A stretch of 64,000 bases of DNA from Prevotella sp. (GTDB lineage Bacteria; Bacteroidota; Bacteroidia; Bacteroidales; Bacteroidaceae). Location: contig SUYI01000014.1 of assembly GCA_015060485.1 (NCBI GenBank), positions 1 to 64,000 on the forward strand, given 5' to 3'. The notes below the pieces were generated by a model. It worked only from the letters and a program-made list of their open reading frames with translations, was not told the origin of the DNA and searched no databases. This document shows, piece after piece, positions 34,561 through 43,428 of the stretch (the first letter of the stretch is position 1; each line of letters opens with the position of its first letter). The translations under genes and the position numbers were made by a program.

Positions 34561-35171
34561 AAAGAATCTATTTAATTATTACTTCCATCTGCCTGCTGGC
34601 CCTGACGGTAGCCACCATTTCTTCCTGTGGTGCCGGCACGTTCTTGCAAACCATAGGAAGCGGAGGCACTGTAGGTAACATCTTTACCAGCGTCATCGGA
34701 CTCGACAGAGTGTCTGAGAAGGGGCTCATCGGCACTTGGAAATATAATGGTCCGGGGGTGGCCTTCACCAGCGAGAACCTGTTGGCAAAAGCTGGTGGTG
34801 AGGTGGCTGCCACCAAGATCGAACAGGAACTGACGCCCTATTTCCAACAAGTCGGTCTCTCGGCACAAAACACCAGTGTCGTGTTCAACGAGGACAAGAC
34901 CTTCAAGGCAACCATCGCCGGCAAGAGCTTTAGTGGCACATGGTCTTTCGACGAAGCCCAGGCCAAGGTGACATTACAGGGATTGCTGCTCAGCGTCAAC
35001 TGTTATGCCAAGCGCGAATACGGTGGTATCGCATTGCTTTTCGAGTCGAAAAAGCTGTTGCAGGTGTTGCAGGTATTGGCAACGCTCAGTGGAAACCAGA
35101 CCGCCCAGAAGGTGGGCGACCTCAGCAAGAACTACGACGGAATCCGTCTTGGTTTCGATATGAAGAAATAG
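34557..35171 (+). CDS. DUF4923 family lipoprotein
   Basis: A 204-residue protein with a lipoprotein signal: hydrophobic IITSICLLALTVATISSC puts the lipid-modified cysteine near residue 24. The remainder (GTWKYNGPGVAFTSENLL, GGIALLFESKKLLQVLQ) fits DUF4923, a Bacteroidetes family of unknown function. ATG at 34557 overlaps the clpC stop (ATGA), so the two are translationally coupled. A terminator follows. Confidence 0.85.
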   Translation: MKRIYLIITSICLLALTVATISSCGAGTFLQTIGSGGTVGNIFTSVIGLDRVSEKGLIGTWKYNGPGVAFTSENLLAKAGGEVAATKIEQELTPYFQQVGLSAQNTSVVFNEDKTFKATIAGKSFSGTWSFDEAQAKVTLQGLLLSVNCYAKREYGGIALLFESKKLLQVLQVLATLSGNQTAQKVGDLSKNYDGIRLGFDMKK

Positions 35172-35194
35172 GTTTTAAAAGAAGCAATACAATA

Positions 35195-35226
35195 AAGTGA
35201 CTCCTGGAAAGAAGTCACTTTTTTTA
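35195..35226 (+). terminator. Terminator after the clpC operon
   Basis: 8-bp stem AAGTGACT/AGTCACTT (35195-35202 with 35213-35220) and a run of Ts; it also reaches the end of the converging phosphatase gene. Confidence 0.8.
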
Positions 35227-37296
35227 CTCTATACGCAAACACATCATCGTCAGGTCGTCATTCGGTTCTGCACCATTACGATGTTTGTTCACCTCATCCA
35301 TCATTTTCAGGATTACCTTCTTCGCATTGTCTAATGACTTGTCGCTCAATATCTCAAGAATGCGTTCATCGCTGAACTGGGCCTGTTCCTTATTCTCCGC
35401 CTCATTGAGTCCGTCAGAATAGAGGAACAGGGGTACGCCCCTGATATTCTCGATCGTCTCGCCGACATACTCAAGTCCTGGCCACAAACCGATAGGCGCA
35501 TTCGACTCAACCTCCATAAACTTTGGGGGATAGCCTATGACGGGAGGGTTATGTCCGGCATTACAATAGTCCATGCGTCCCGTCTTCAGGTCAATCAGTC
35601 CCATGAACATCGTGACAAACATGCCCTGATCATTGTTCTCCGTCAACGCGTTATTCATACGGGTGGCAATGTCAGCGGGTTTCATGTGTTCCGAGCCGAG
35701 GGTACGGAACATACGGTTCGCCTGAGCCATAAACAGCGAGGCGGGAACACCCTTGCCAGCTACATCGCCCAGGCAGAAATACAACTCGTCGCCTAACAAC
35801 TGATAGCCATACAGGTCGCCACCAATCTCCTTGGCAGGTGTCATGGCGGCATACATATCGATATTCTCACGATCAGGGAAAATATTCGGTACCATCGACA
35901 TCTGGATGTCACGGGCAATACGCAGCTCACTTTGGATACGCTCCTTAATCTGTGTCGTCTCCTCCAGTTGGTCGTAGGCCACCTTAAGCTTGTCGTGGGC
36001 TTCCTCCAACCGGCCATGAGCTTCTTGCAATCGGTGGGTAGCCTTGCGCCGATGAAGAGTGAAAATGATGAAGAACGTGGTCAGCAAACACAGGGCAACT
36101 CCCGTTGCCAGCAATCGTTGCTTCGTCAGGTCCATCTCCTTCTGGGCAATCTCGGCCTCCTTACCCTGCATGTCGTAGATAGTAGCCAGCTCGGCAATAG
36201 CACTGATCTTCTGTCCAGTAATGGCTGAATCGAGCAACGACAGAATACGCATGCCTTCCACACGAGCGGAATCAAATCGTCCCGCCTTTTCGTTGGCATG
36301 ATATTTGGGCAACCGGTAGAGTTGCAGCGCATCGAGCGACAACTCCATGCCCCAGCCGTTAAGTGCCTGGTCGAGAAAACGATAATTATATGCTGCCTCA
36401 TGATAGCGCTCGGCAACGGTCAGATAGTCGTTGGCATTAATACGTCCGGCAGGCGTCTCGGCATAGTTGGTCTTCTGGAATCGCTCATAAGCCGCAGCGG
36501 CCTCTTCTTTCTTGCCCAGCTTACTTAAAGCTACGGCTCGCATAATCTCTATACGTCCCTGATACTCATCGAAATACTCCGTGCGGGCATCAGGACGAAG
36601 ACGATATTTATTCAACAGCATTTCCGTGCGGTCTATCCAATAGATAGACTCCGCATAACGACGGGTATTGATATAGGCCTGACTGGTGTAAACCGTACCT
36701 ATCACTGCCTCTTGGAATCCGCGGCTCGTCGTATCCGACTGCCAGCGGTTGACATAGTGTCCGCGAGCTGTGATAAAGCTCTCGTTAGCCTCTTTGTCCT
36801 GACCTAAATTCAACTGACAGCAGCCGATATTATTTAGAAGTATGGCGTAGTCAATGTCCGATCCGATGCCCGTCTGTTCCATCTTCTTAACGGCAGGAAT
36901 AGCTATTTGCAGAGCACCTTCAAAGTCACCTTTCACCAATAGCAGTTCCGACAGACGGCGCGCCACCTTGTTATAGCTCAACTGGTCGAGATCGTTCTTT
37001 ACTTCATTGTCCAAGGCCTTACGATAGCAGATTTCTGCCATGCGGTACTGCCCCTGTCTGTAGTAAGAAACACCGCGCCAGCGGTTGGCATTCAGTGCGG
37101 ATATGTCGCCCTCCATCTCAAAGCTGTCCGTCACGACACGCATGCGTTCGTAATCCATCGTGACGCCAATGGAGAAAATGACACTATCAGCATGACTGGC
37201 ACGAATCTCACGCTGACGGGCATAGCGGCACGACGAAAGACACATCGCCCCCAAAAGTAGCACTACAACAACACGGAGAAGCCTTGAGTTATTCAT
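35224..37296 (-). CDS. Membrane SpoIIE-family phosphatase with TPR-rich sensor region
   Basis: A 690-residue envelope sensor. A lipoprotein-type signal ends near LLLGAMCLSSC; residues about 40-375 are a TPR-like helical repeat region (HYVNRWQSDTTSR, QEAVIGTVYTSQAYI); one membrane helix (GVALCLLTTFFIIFTL) lies near 393-415; a coiled coil with QEAHGRLEEAHDKLKVAYD follows; the SpoIIE/PP2C domain occupies about 450-690 with metal-binding GGDLYGY, GDVAGKGVPASLFM, NAGHNPP, and LYSDGLNE. It probably dephosphorylates a Ser/Thr-phosphorylated regulator, but no anti-sigma partner is adjacent. ATG 37296 fits the TATCTTTG box at 37328-37335; longer upstream starts cross it. Confidence 0.9.
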   Translation of the reverse strand: MNNSRLLRVVVVLLLGAMCLSSCRYARQREIRASHADSVIFSIGVTMDYERMRVVTDSFEMEGDISALNANRWRGVSYYRQGQYRMAEICYRKALDNEVKNDLDQLSYNKVARRLSELLLVKGDFEGALQIAIPAVKKMEQTGIGSDIDYAILLNNIGCCQLNLGQDKEANESFITARGHYVNRWQSDTTSRGFQEAVIGTVYTSQAYINTRRYAESIYWIDRTEMLLNKYRLRPDARTEYFDEYQGRIEIMRAVALSKLGKKEEAAAAYERFQKTNYAETPAGRINANDYLTVAERYHEAAYNYRFLDQALNGWGMELSLDALQLYRLPKYHANEKAGRFDSARVEGMRILSLLDSAITGQKISAIAELATIYDMQGKEAEIAQKEMDLTKQRLLATGVALCLLTTFFIIFTLHRRKATHRLQEAHGRLEEAHDKLKVAYDQLEETTQIKERIQSELRIARDIQMSMVPNIFPDRENIDMYAAMTPAKEIGGDLYGYQLLGDELYFCLGDVAGKGVPASLFMAQANRMFRTLGSEHMKPADIATRMNNALTENNDQGMFVTMFMGLIDLKTGRMDYCNAGHNPPVIGYPPKFMEVESNAPIGLWPGLEYVGETIENIRGVPLFLYSDGLNEAENKEQAQFSDERILEILSDKSLDNAKKVILKMMDEVNKHRNGAEPNDDLTMMCLRIE

Positions 37297-37327
37297 AATT
37301 ATCTGACTTATTGTCACAATTTCGTTG

Positions 37328-37335
37328 CAAAGATA
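37328..37335 (-). promoter_or_regulatory. -7 box for the SpoIIE phosphatase
   Basis: Minus-strand TTTTTGTATCTTTGC, 32 bases before the ATG at 37296; divergent from the S9 peptidase promoter 50 bases away. Confidence 0.7.
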
Positions 37336-37377
37336 CAAAAACTTTAGAGTTTTCATGCATAAGTTTCAGATTTTTTG

Positions 37378-37385
37378 TACCTTTG
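37378..37385 (+). promoter_or_regulatory. -7 box for the S9 peptidase
   Basis: TTTTTTGTACCTTTGC, 21 bases before ATG 37406. Confidence 0.7.
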
Positions 37386-37405
37386 CACGCAAATTATCGA
37401 TAATT

Positions 37406-39661
37406 ATGAGAAAAATATTGACTTTCGTAGCGGTACTGCTATTGGCAGTACCCGTTACAAGCAAGACTTTAGAGAACGACGTGATTGGAAAAAGTAACAT
37501 TAAACTGACGAGTCGCATGATGACGCCCGAAGCCCTATGGGCTATGGGGCGCATTGGTTCAGTGGCAGCTTCTCCCAATGGCAGCAAGGTGGCCTATCAG
37601 GTAGGCTATTACAACGTGAAACAGAACAAGAGTCGCCAAGTTATCTGCGTGATGAACTGTGACAGCAAAGGCAGTGGTAACAAGCAGTTAAGTACCAGCC
37701 AGAAGAGCGAGACCGACCCTGCATGGCTTGACAACGAGACCATCGCCTTCATCAGCGGTGGTGAGATCTGGAGCATGAAGGCTGACGGCACGGACCGCAA
37801 ACAGCTGTCAAAAACCGACGGCCAGGTCGAGGGATTCAAGTTCTCGCCCGACCGTTCGAAAGTCATCATTCTGAAGAGCATCCCTTTCCATGAGGTTATC
37901 AAGGAAAATCCCAGCGACCTGCCTAAGGCTACTGGCCGTCTTGTCACCGACCTGATGTACCGCCACTGGGACCACTATGTAGAAAGCATCCAGCACCCCT
38001 TCGTCTATACAGTGGGCGATGGTTCCGCCATCGCCAAAAATGGTACTGACATCCTCGCTGGCGAGCCCTACGAATGCCCCATGGAGCCCTTCGGCGGCAT
38101 CGAGCAGCTGGCATGGAGTCCCGACTCAAAGACCATTGCCTACACTTGCCGTAAGAAGACGGGACTGGAATATTCCATCTCGACCGATTCCGACATTTAT
38201 TTATATAATGTGGCGACGGGTGACACCAAGAATCTGTGCAAGCCCGCCGACTATGTGGCTCCGAAGGTTGACCCCACCATCACGCTGAGAGTGCAGGCCG
38301 TGAACGCCAAGGATAACCTGAAGAACAACGTAGGCTACGATCAGAACCCGCAGTTCTCGCCCGACGGCAAATATATTGCCTGGCAGTCTATGGAGCGCGA
38401 CGGTTACGAGGCCGATCTCAACCGTCTGTGCATCTGCGAGCTGGCAACGGGCGAGAAGCAGTATGTCGACTGGAAGAGTGATGTCGAAGCCTTCTGCTGG
38501 GCACCCTATCAAGGGAAAGCCGACAAGGAGTTCAAGGCCAAGAGTGTGACGACAAGTACTCCCCGTCTCTATTTCCTCAGCGTATGGGAAGGCTGCTGCA
38601 ATATGTACACTGTATTGAACAGCGGACATGTCTTCCAACTGACGGAGGGATGGCACGACTGGACATCTCTGCAGATGGCTAACAAGGGCAACGTCATCAT
38701 CGCCACCCAGCAAAGCCTAAGCCACCCGACGGACATCTACTATGTACTGCCATCCAGTAAATTTGTCTTGAAGAACGTTACTTCAAAAGAAAAAACATTC
38801 AAGGCCAATGCCGAAACTTGGCAGATGACTCACGAGAACGACCACATCCTCTCGCAGCTGACCCTGGGCAAGATGGAGCAGTACTGGGTGCCGACCTCCG
38901 ACGGCAAGAAGGAGCTGGTTTGGGTGATGCTGCCTGCGAACTACGAGGAAGGCAAGAAGTATCCGACCCTACTTTTTTGCGAGGGTGGACCGCAGAGCCC
39001 CGTGTCGCAATTCTGGTCGTACCGCTGGAACTTCCAGATGATGGCAGCCAACGGCTATGTCGTCGTGGCACCGAACCGTCACGGATTGCCGGGCTTTGGA
39101 CAGGAATGGAAGGAAGAAATCTCTGGCGACTGGACCGGTCAGTGCATGCAGGACTATCTCGCTGCTATTGACTTTGCTGCCGACTCTCTGCCTTATGTCG
39201 ACCGCAACCGCTTAGGCGCTGTCGGTGCCTCATTCGGAGGATTCTCCGTCTACTATCTGGCTGGCATCCACGAGAAGCGCTTCAAGGCATTCATCGCCCA
39301 CGACGGAGCATTCAACCTGGCAGCCATGTACTTGGAGACCGAAGAGAACTGGTTCTCCAACTGGGAGTATGATGAGGCCTACTGGCACCGTCCGCAGATG
39401 CCTAATGCCAAGAAGACCTACCACGACTCTCCACATAAGATGGTCGAGAAGTGGGATACGCCCATTCTCTGCATCCATGGTGAGAAGGACTACCGCATCA
39501 ACTACACGCAGGGCATGCAGGCTTTCAATGCCGCCCGCATGAAAGGTATTCCCGCCGAGTTCCTCGTCTTCCCCGACGAGAACCACTGGGTGTTGAAGCC
39601 GCAGAATGGCATCCTCTGGCAGCGCACCTTCTTCGACTGGCTGGACCGCTGGCTGAAATAA
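37406..39661 (+). CDS. Exported S9-family serine peptidase (prolyl oligopeptidase/DPP type)
   Basis: A 751-residue peptidase. A signal peptide covers residues 1-20 (ILTFVAVLLLAVPVTS). A WD40-like beta-propeller spans roughly 50-480 with repeated FSPD and WSPDSK motifs. The alpha/beta-hydrolase domain holds the catalytic Ser near 609 in GASFGGF, Asp near 694 in HGEKDYRIN, and His near 725 in ENHWV. It probably removes dipeptides or short peptides in the periplasm. The next gene, an MFS transporter, follows within 40 bases and may import the products. Confidence 0.93.
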   Translation: MRKILTFVAVLLLAVPVTSKTLENDVIGKSNIKLTSRMMTPEALWAMGRIGSVAASPNGSKVAYQVGYYNVKQNKSRQVICVMNCDSKGSGNKQLSTSQKSETDPAWLDNETIAFISGGEIWSMKADGTDRKQLSKTDGQVEGFKFSPDRSKVIILKSIPFHEVIKENPSDLPKATGRLVTDLMYRHWDHYVESIQHPFVYTVGDGSAIAKNGTDILAGEPYECPMEPFGGIEQLAWSPDSKTIAYTCRKKTGLEYSISTDSDIYLYNVATGDTKNLCKPADYVAPKVDPTITLRVQAVNAKDNLKNNVGYDQNPQFSPDGKYIAWQSMERDGYEADLNRLCICELATGEKQYVDWKSDVEAFCWAPYQGKADKEFKAKSVTTSTPRLYFLSVWEGCCNMYTVLNSGHVFQLTEGWHDWTSLQMANKGNVIIATQQSLSHPTDIYYVLPSSKFVLKNVTSKEKTFKANAETWQMTHENDHILSQLTLGKMEQYWVPTSDGKKELVWVMLPANYEEGKKYPTLLFCEGGPQSPVSQFWSYRWNFQMMAANGYVVVAPNRHGLPGFGQEWKEEISGDWTGQCMQDYLAAIDFAADSLPYVDRNRLGAVGASFGGFSVYYLAGIHEKRFKAFIAHDGAFNLAAMYLETEENWFSNWEYDEAYWHRPQMPNAKKTYHDSPHKMVEKWDTPILCIHGEKDYRINYTQGMQAFNAARMKGIPAEFLVFPDENHWVLKPQNGILWQRTFFDWLDRWLK

Positions 39662-39699
39662 AGATAAAAAGGTAAAAAAGGTAAAAAAGTAAAACGATA
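39662..39699. repeat. GGTAAAA-type spacer repeat
   Basis: AAAGATAAAAAGGTAAAAAA and related units between the peptidase and the MFS gene; similar repeats stand at 41323-41360 and 51539-51570. Confidence 0.6.
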
Positions 39700-41322
39700 A
39701 TGACTCAAGCAATTCAAAAAACACTTCGCGACTCTGCCGGCATGCGGTGGACCGCGCTGCTGCTCCTCGCTTTGGCGATGTTCTGCAGCTACATTTTTAT
39801 GGACATCCTCTCGCCCATCAAGGACTTGATGCAAGAGACCCGCGGCTGGGACTCCACGGCCTTCGGCACAATGCAGGGCTCTGAGGTATTCCTCAACGTA
39901 TTCGTATTCTTTCTCATCTTCGCCGGCATCATCCTCGACAAGATGGGTGTCCGCTTCACCGCCGTGCTCTCGGCAGCCGTCATGCTCGTCGGAGCCGTCG
40001 TCAAGTGGTATGCCGTCAGCGAGTCGTTTATGGGCACAGGACTCGAGACATGGTTTACCAATAATCTGAACTATATCCCCGTCTTCGACGAGTTAGGCGT
40101 ATCTCCGTTCTACGAGGGCATGCCCGCATCGGCTAAGTTTGCCGCCTGCGGATTCATGATCTTCGGTTGCGGCTGCGAGATGGCCGGCATCACCGTCTCT
40201 CGCGGTATCGTGAAGTGGTTCAAGGGCCGCGAGATGGCACTGGCCATGGGTTCCGAGATGGCACTAGCCCGTCTGGGTGTCGCTACCTGCATGATCTTCT
40301 CGCCGTTCTTCGCCAAGCTCGGCGGCAACATTAGCGTCAGTCGTTCAGTAGCATTCGGTGTCGTGTTGATGTGCATCGCACTCATTATGACCATCGTCTA
40401 CTTCTTCATGGACAAGAAGCTCGACAGCCAGACCGGCGAGGCTGAAGAGAAGGACGACCCCTTCAAGATCAGCGACCTCGGTCAGATTCTCACTTCCAGC
40501 GGTTTCTGGCTCGTGGCCTTGCTTTGCGTGCTCTACTATTCGGCCATCTTCCCCTTCCAGAAGTATGCCGTCAACATGCTGCAGTGTAACCTCACGCTCA
40601 CCGAGCCTGCCTACGACTCCTTCTGGGCATCCAGCAGCGTCACCATCATCCAGTATGTCATCATGCTGCTCGTAGCCGGCTTCGGCTTCGCCAGCAACTT
40701 CCAGAAGCAGAAGGGCCGTCAGTATGGCATGCTTGCCGTCTCGATTGTCGTCCTCGTCACCTATTGCTATATGGGCTACATGCGCCAGTCGGCAGAGTCC
40801 ATCTTCGCCGTCTTCCCCTTGTTAGCCGTACTCATCACGCCGATTCTCGGTTCCTACGTCGACCATAAGGGCAAGGCAGCCACCATGCTCATCCTGGGCT
40901 CCCTGCTGCTCATCGCCTGTCACCTGACGTTCGCCTTTATCCTGCCGCTCTTCAAGGAGTCGGCCGTCGGAGGCATCATCATCGCCTACGCCACCATCCT
41001 CGTATTGGGCAGTTCGTTCTCGCTCGTACCCGCCTCGCTGTGGCCCAGCGTACCCAAGCTCGTCGACGCCAAGGTCATCGGTTCCGCCTACGCCCTTATT
41101 TTCTGGATTCAAAACATCGGCTTGTGGCTGTTCCCCCTGCTTATCGGCAAGGTGCTCGACTCCACCAACCCCGGAGTGACCGATCCCACCAAGTTCGACT
41201 ATACCGCCCCGCTCATCATGCTGGCTAGCCTCGGTGTGGCTGCCCTGCTGCTCGGCTTCATACTGAAAGCCGTCGATAAGAAGAAGGGCATCGGACTCGA
41301 AGAGCCCAATATCAAAGAGTAA
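39700..41322 (+). CDS. MFS transporter
   Basis: A 540-residue inner-membrane transporter with about twelve helices. The first cytoplasmic loop has DKMGVRFTAVLSAAVM, close to the MFS motif A pattern. A central loop of about 25 charged residues (KKLDSQTGEAEEKDD) separates the two halves. Relatives of this shape include the MFSD1-like dipeptide exporters/importers; position directly behind an S9 peptidase suggests peptide or amino-acid transport. Substrate is inference. Confidence 0.87.
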   Translation: MTQAIQKTLRDSAGMRWTALLLLALAMFCSYIFMDILSPIKDLMQETRGWDSTAFGTMQGSEVFLNVFVFFLIFAGIILDKMGVRFTAVLSAAVMLVGAVVKWYAVSESFMGTGLETWFTNNLNYIPVFDELGVSPFYEGMPASAKFAACGFMIFGCGCEMAGITVSRGIVKWFKGREMALAMGSEMALARLGVATCMIFSPFFAKLGGNISVSRSVAFGVVLMCIALIMTIVYFFMDKKLDSQTGEAEEKDDPFKISDLGQILTSSGFWLVALLCVLYYSAIFPFQKYAVNMLQCNLTLTEPAYDSFWASSSVTIIQYVIMLLVAGFGFASNFQKQKGRQYGMLAVSIVVLVTYCYMGYMRQSAESIFAVFPLLAVLITPILGSYVDHKGKAATMLILGSLLLIACHLTFAFILPLFKESAVGGIIIAYATILVLGSSFSLVPASLWPSVPKLVDAKVIGSAYALIFWIQNIGLWLFPLLIGKVLDSTNPGVTDPTKFDYTAPLIMLASLGVAALLLGFILKAVDKKKGIGLEEPNIKE

Positions 41323-41360
41323 AGGGTAAAAAGTAAAAAGGTAAAAAAAAAAAACGAAAG
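41323..41360. repeat. GTAAAAA-type spacer repeat
   Basis: Repeated GTAAAAAG units then an A run, between the MFS gene and the Rid-fold gene. Confidence 0.6.
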
Positions 41361-41363
41361 ACT

Positions 41364-42500
41364 TTGAATAAGCTATTTAGACAAGACAACGCATACGCTG
41401 AAGTATTCTCCTTCCAGAGACAGGGCGAAGTCGTCGAATATCATGTCATGATACATGCCCGTGCCGAAGGACGCACATTCCAGCAACAGCTCGACGCCGT
41501 GCTCGACTGCTACGAACAGCTGAAGACTCAGGAGCTCAAAGGAGCCACCGCCGTCCTGAAGCGCTACTTCCTCAGCGACGTAGCCAATCAGGCTGATGAC
41601 GTGCTGCTGGCCGACACCAGCGACTGCGCCAAGAGCATCATCGGACAGTCACCTCTCGACGGCAGCAAGATTGGCCTATGGGTCTACATGATGACCAGCG
41701 TCAGCACCCGTCTATTGCCCAGCGGACTATATGAGGCCCGTCACGGTGCGTTCCGTCATCTGTGGAATGCCAGTGCCCACAACACGGCACAGAACTCAGA
41801 ATACCAGACCCGCCTGCTCTTCAACGAGTATATCATGCAACTCGCTCAGGAGGGCTGCACGCTGGCCGACAACTGCATTCGCACGTGGCTCTTCGTCAAC
41901 GATGTCGACGTCAACTACGGTGGCGTCGTCACCGCACGCAATAAGATATTCTTCACGCAGGGGCTCACCGAGGACACCCACTACATAGCCTCCACAGGTA
42001 TTGGTGGACGGGCTCAGGACGCCAAGGTCATGACGCAGATGGACAACTATGCCATCGCCGGTATCAATAAGGAACAGGTACATTATTTATATGCACCCAC
42101 CCATCTGAACCGCACCAGCGACTATGGCGTCAGCTTCGAGCGCGGCACCTATGTCGACTATCGTGACCGCCGCCACATCATCATCTCCGGCACCGCCAGC
42201 ATCAACAACAAGGGACTGATAGAACATCCGAAGGACATCGTCCGCCAGACCCACCGCATGTGGGACAATGTCGAGGCACTACTCCACGAGGCCGATGCGA
42301 CCTACGACGACGTCGCTGTCATGATTGTCTATCTGCGCGACGTGGCCGACTACGATGTCGTACGACGCCTCTACGAAGAGCGATTCCCCGACAAGCCACG
42401 CATCATCGTCCATGCCCCCGTGTGTCGCTCCGGCTGGCTCATTGAGATGGAGTGTATGGCCCTCAAGCCGACGGATAACGCCACCATGCCCGAATTCTGA
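41364..42500 (+). CDS. YjgF/RidA-superfamily protein of chorismatase-like layout
   Basis: A 378-residue protein. The C-terminal 130 residues read as a YjgF/Rid fold: IIISGTASINNKGLIEHP, then QTHRMWDNVEALLHEADA and VAVMIVYLRDVADY. The middle region has the companion segment CTLADNCIRTWLFVNDVDVNY, resembling a second, diverged Rid unit. This two-part layout with an SGTASI motif is that of the FkbO/Hyg5 chorismatases and related proteins, several times longer than RidA itself. Whether it hydrolyses chorismate is unknown. Start is TTG at 41364 by lack of a better codon. Confidence 0.75.
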   Translation: MNKLFRQDNAYAEVFSFQRQGEVVEYHVMIHARAEGRTFQQQLDAVLDCYEQLKTQELKGATAVLKRYFLSDVANQADDVLLADTSDCAKSIIGQSPLDGSKIGLWVYMMTSVSTRLLPSGLYEARHGAFRHLWNASAHNTAQNSEYQTRLLFNEYIMQLAQEGCTLADNCIRTWLFVNDVDVNYGGVVTARNKIFFTQGLTEDTHYIASTGIGGRAQDAKVMTQMDNYAIAGINKEQVHYLYAPTHLNRTSDYGVSFERGTYVDYRDRRHIIISGTASINNKGLIEHPKDIVRQTHRMWDNVEALLHEADATYDDVAVMIVYLRDVADYDVVRRLYEERFPDKPRIIVHAPVCRSGWLIEMECMALKPTDNATMPEF

Positions 42501-42507
42501 ATGCTGA

Positions 42508-43428
42508 TTACGGGAATAGGAAGCGGACGACGAGTGGCAGGTGGTCGCTGAATCCGCGCTGATAACGATAACCTACAAAGGTACGGAGGGGTTTGACTCC
42601 TCCGTATTTTTTGTCGTCCTCGAGGAGAAAGGGCGCGTCGTTGATGAAAGCCTGCTGGACGTTGGTGCGGAGCGACTGGCTGATCAGTACATGATCGATA
42701 CTCTCCCACTCGCCCTCGTAGCGGTAGGTGCCCAGGGCGCCATGCGTACCGCGGGCATCGCGTGTGACGTTATGGAGTCCGTGCTGCTGCAAGAACTGAA
42801 TCGAGGGACTGTCGGCATAATCGTTGAAGTCGCCGGCAACAAGAATCTTGGCGTGTGGCGGCAGCTGGTTGACGACGCTCACGATGCGTTGCATGACCTG
42901 GAGGCGGTTGGGACGCGTGGGGCGTTCGCCACCATAACGGCTGGGGGCATGGACGACAAAGATGTGGAGGGTGTCGCCACCAGAAGTTTCGCCCTGGACA
43001 TAGAGTACGTCGCGCGTGGGACGCATATCCTTCAGGGGTTCCACCTCGAGATAGTCGCAACACAGCGGACGGAACGACATGGGCTGGTAGAGCAAAGCAA
43101 CGTCGATGCCGCGGACGTCGGGCGACTGAGTCATCAGGTATTCGTAACCTGCATGGCGCAGTAGTGAGCGGCGGGTGAGGTCGTGGAGACACGAGTCGTT
43201 CTCGACTTCGACCAATGCCACGAGGTCGGGAACACCCTCGTCCTGACAAGAAAGAATAACCTGTCCGATGCTGTTGACCTTGCGCCAATAGCGTGCAGGG
43301 GTCCATTTACGCACTGAAGCAGGCAACCACTCGGTGTCCTGCTTCAGTGTATCGTGTTGGCAGTCAAAGAGATTCTCGCAGTTCAGCTCGACGAGTGTCA
43401 GCCATGATGCCAGTATCAGGGTCAGCAT
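42508..43428 (-). CDS. Endonuclease/exonuclease/phosphatase family protein
   Basis: A 306-residue member of the EEP fold. Motifs in order: LNCENLFD near the start, VALVEVEND (metal Glu), VVHAPSRYGG, LVAGDFNDYADS (catalytic Asp/Asn) and the final SDHLPLVVRF. A short hydrophobic N-terminus (MLTLILASWLTLVELN) may be a signal peptide. ATG 43428 overlaps the POT transporter's stop by seven bases; the open frame continues upstream inside that gene but is not conserved sequence. Substrate may be DNA or a phosphoester. Confidence 0.88.
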   Translation of the reverse strand: MLTLILASWLTLVELNCENLFDCQHDTLKQDTEWLPASVRKWTPARYWRKVNSIGQVILSCQDEGVPDLVALVEVENDSCLHDLTRRSLLRHAGYEYLMTQSPDVRGIDVALLYQPMSFRPLCCDYLEVEPLKDMRPTRDVLYVQGETSGGDTLHIFVVHAPSRYGGERPTRPNRLQVMQRIVSVVNQLPPHAKILVAGDFNDYADSPSIQFLQQHGLHNVTRDARGTHGALGTYRYEGEWESIDHVLISQSLRTNVQQAFINDAPFLLEDDKKYGGVKPLRTFVGYRYQRGFSDHLPLVVRFLFP

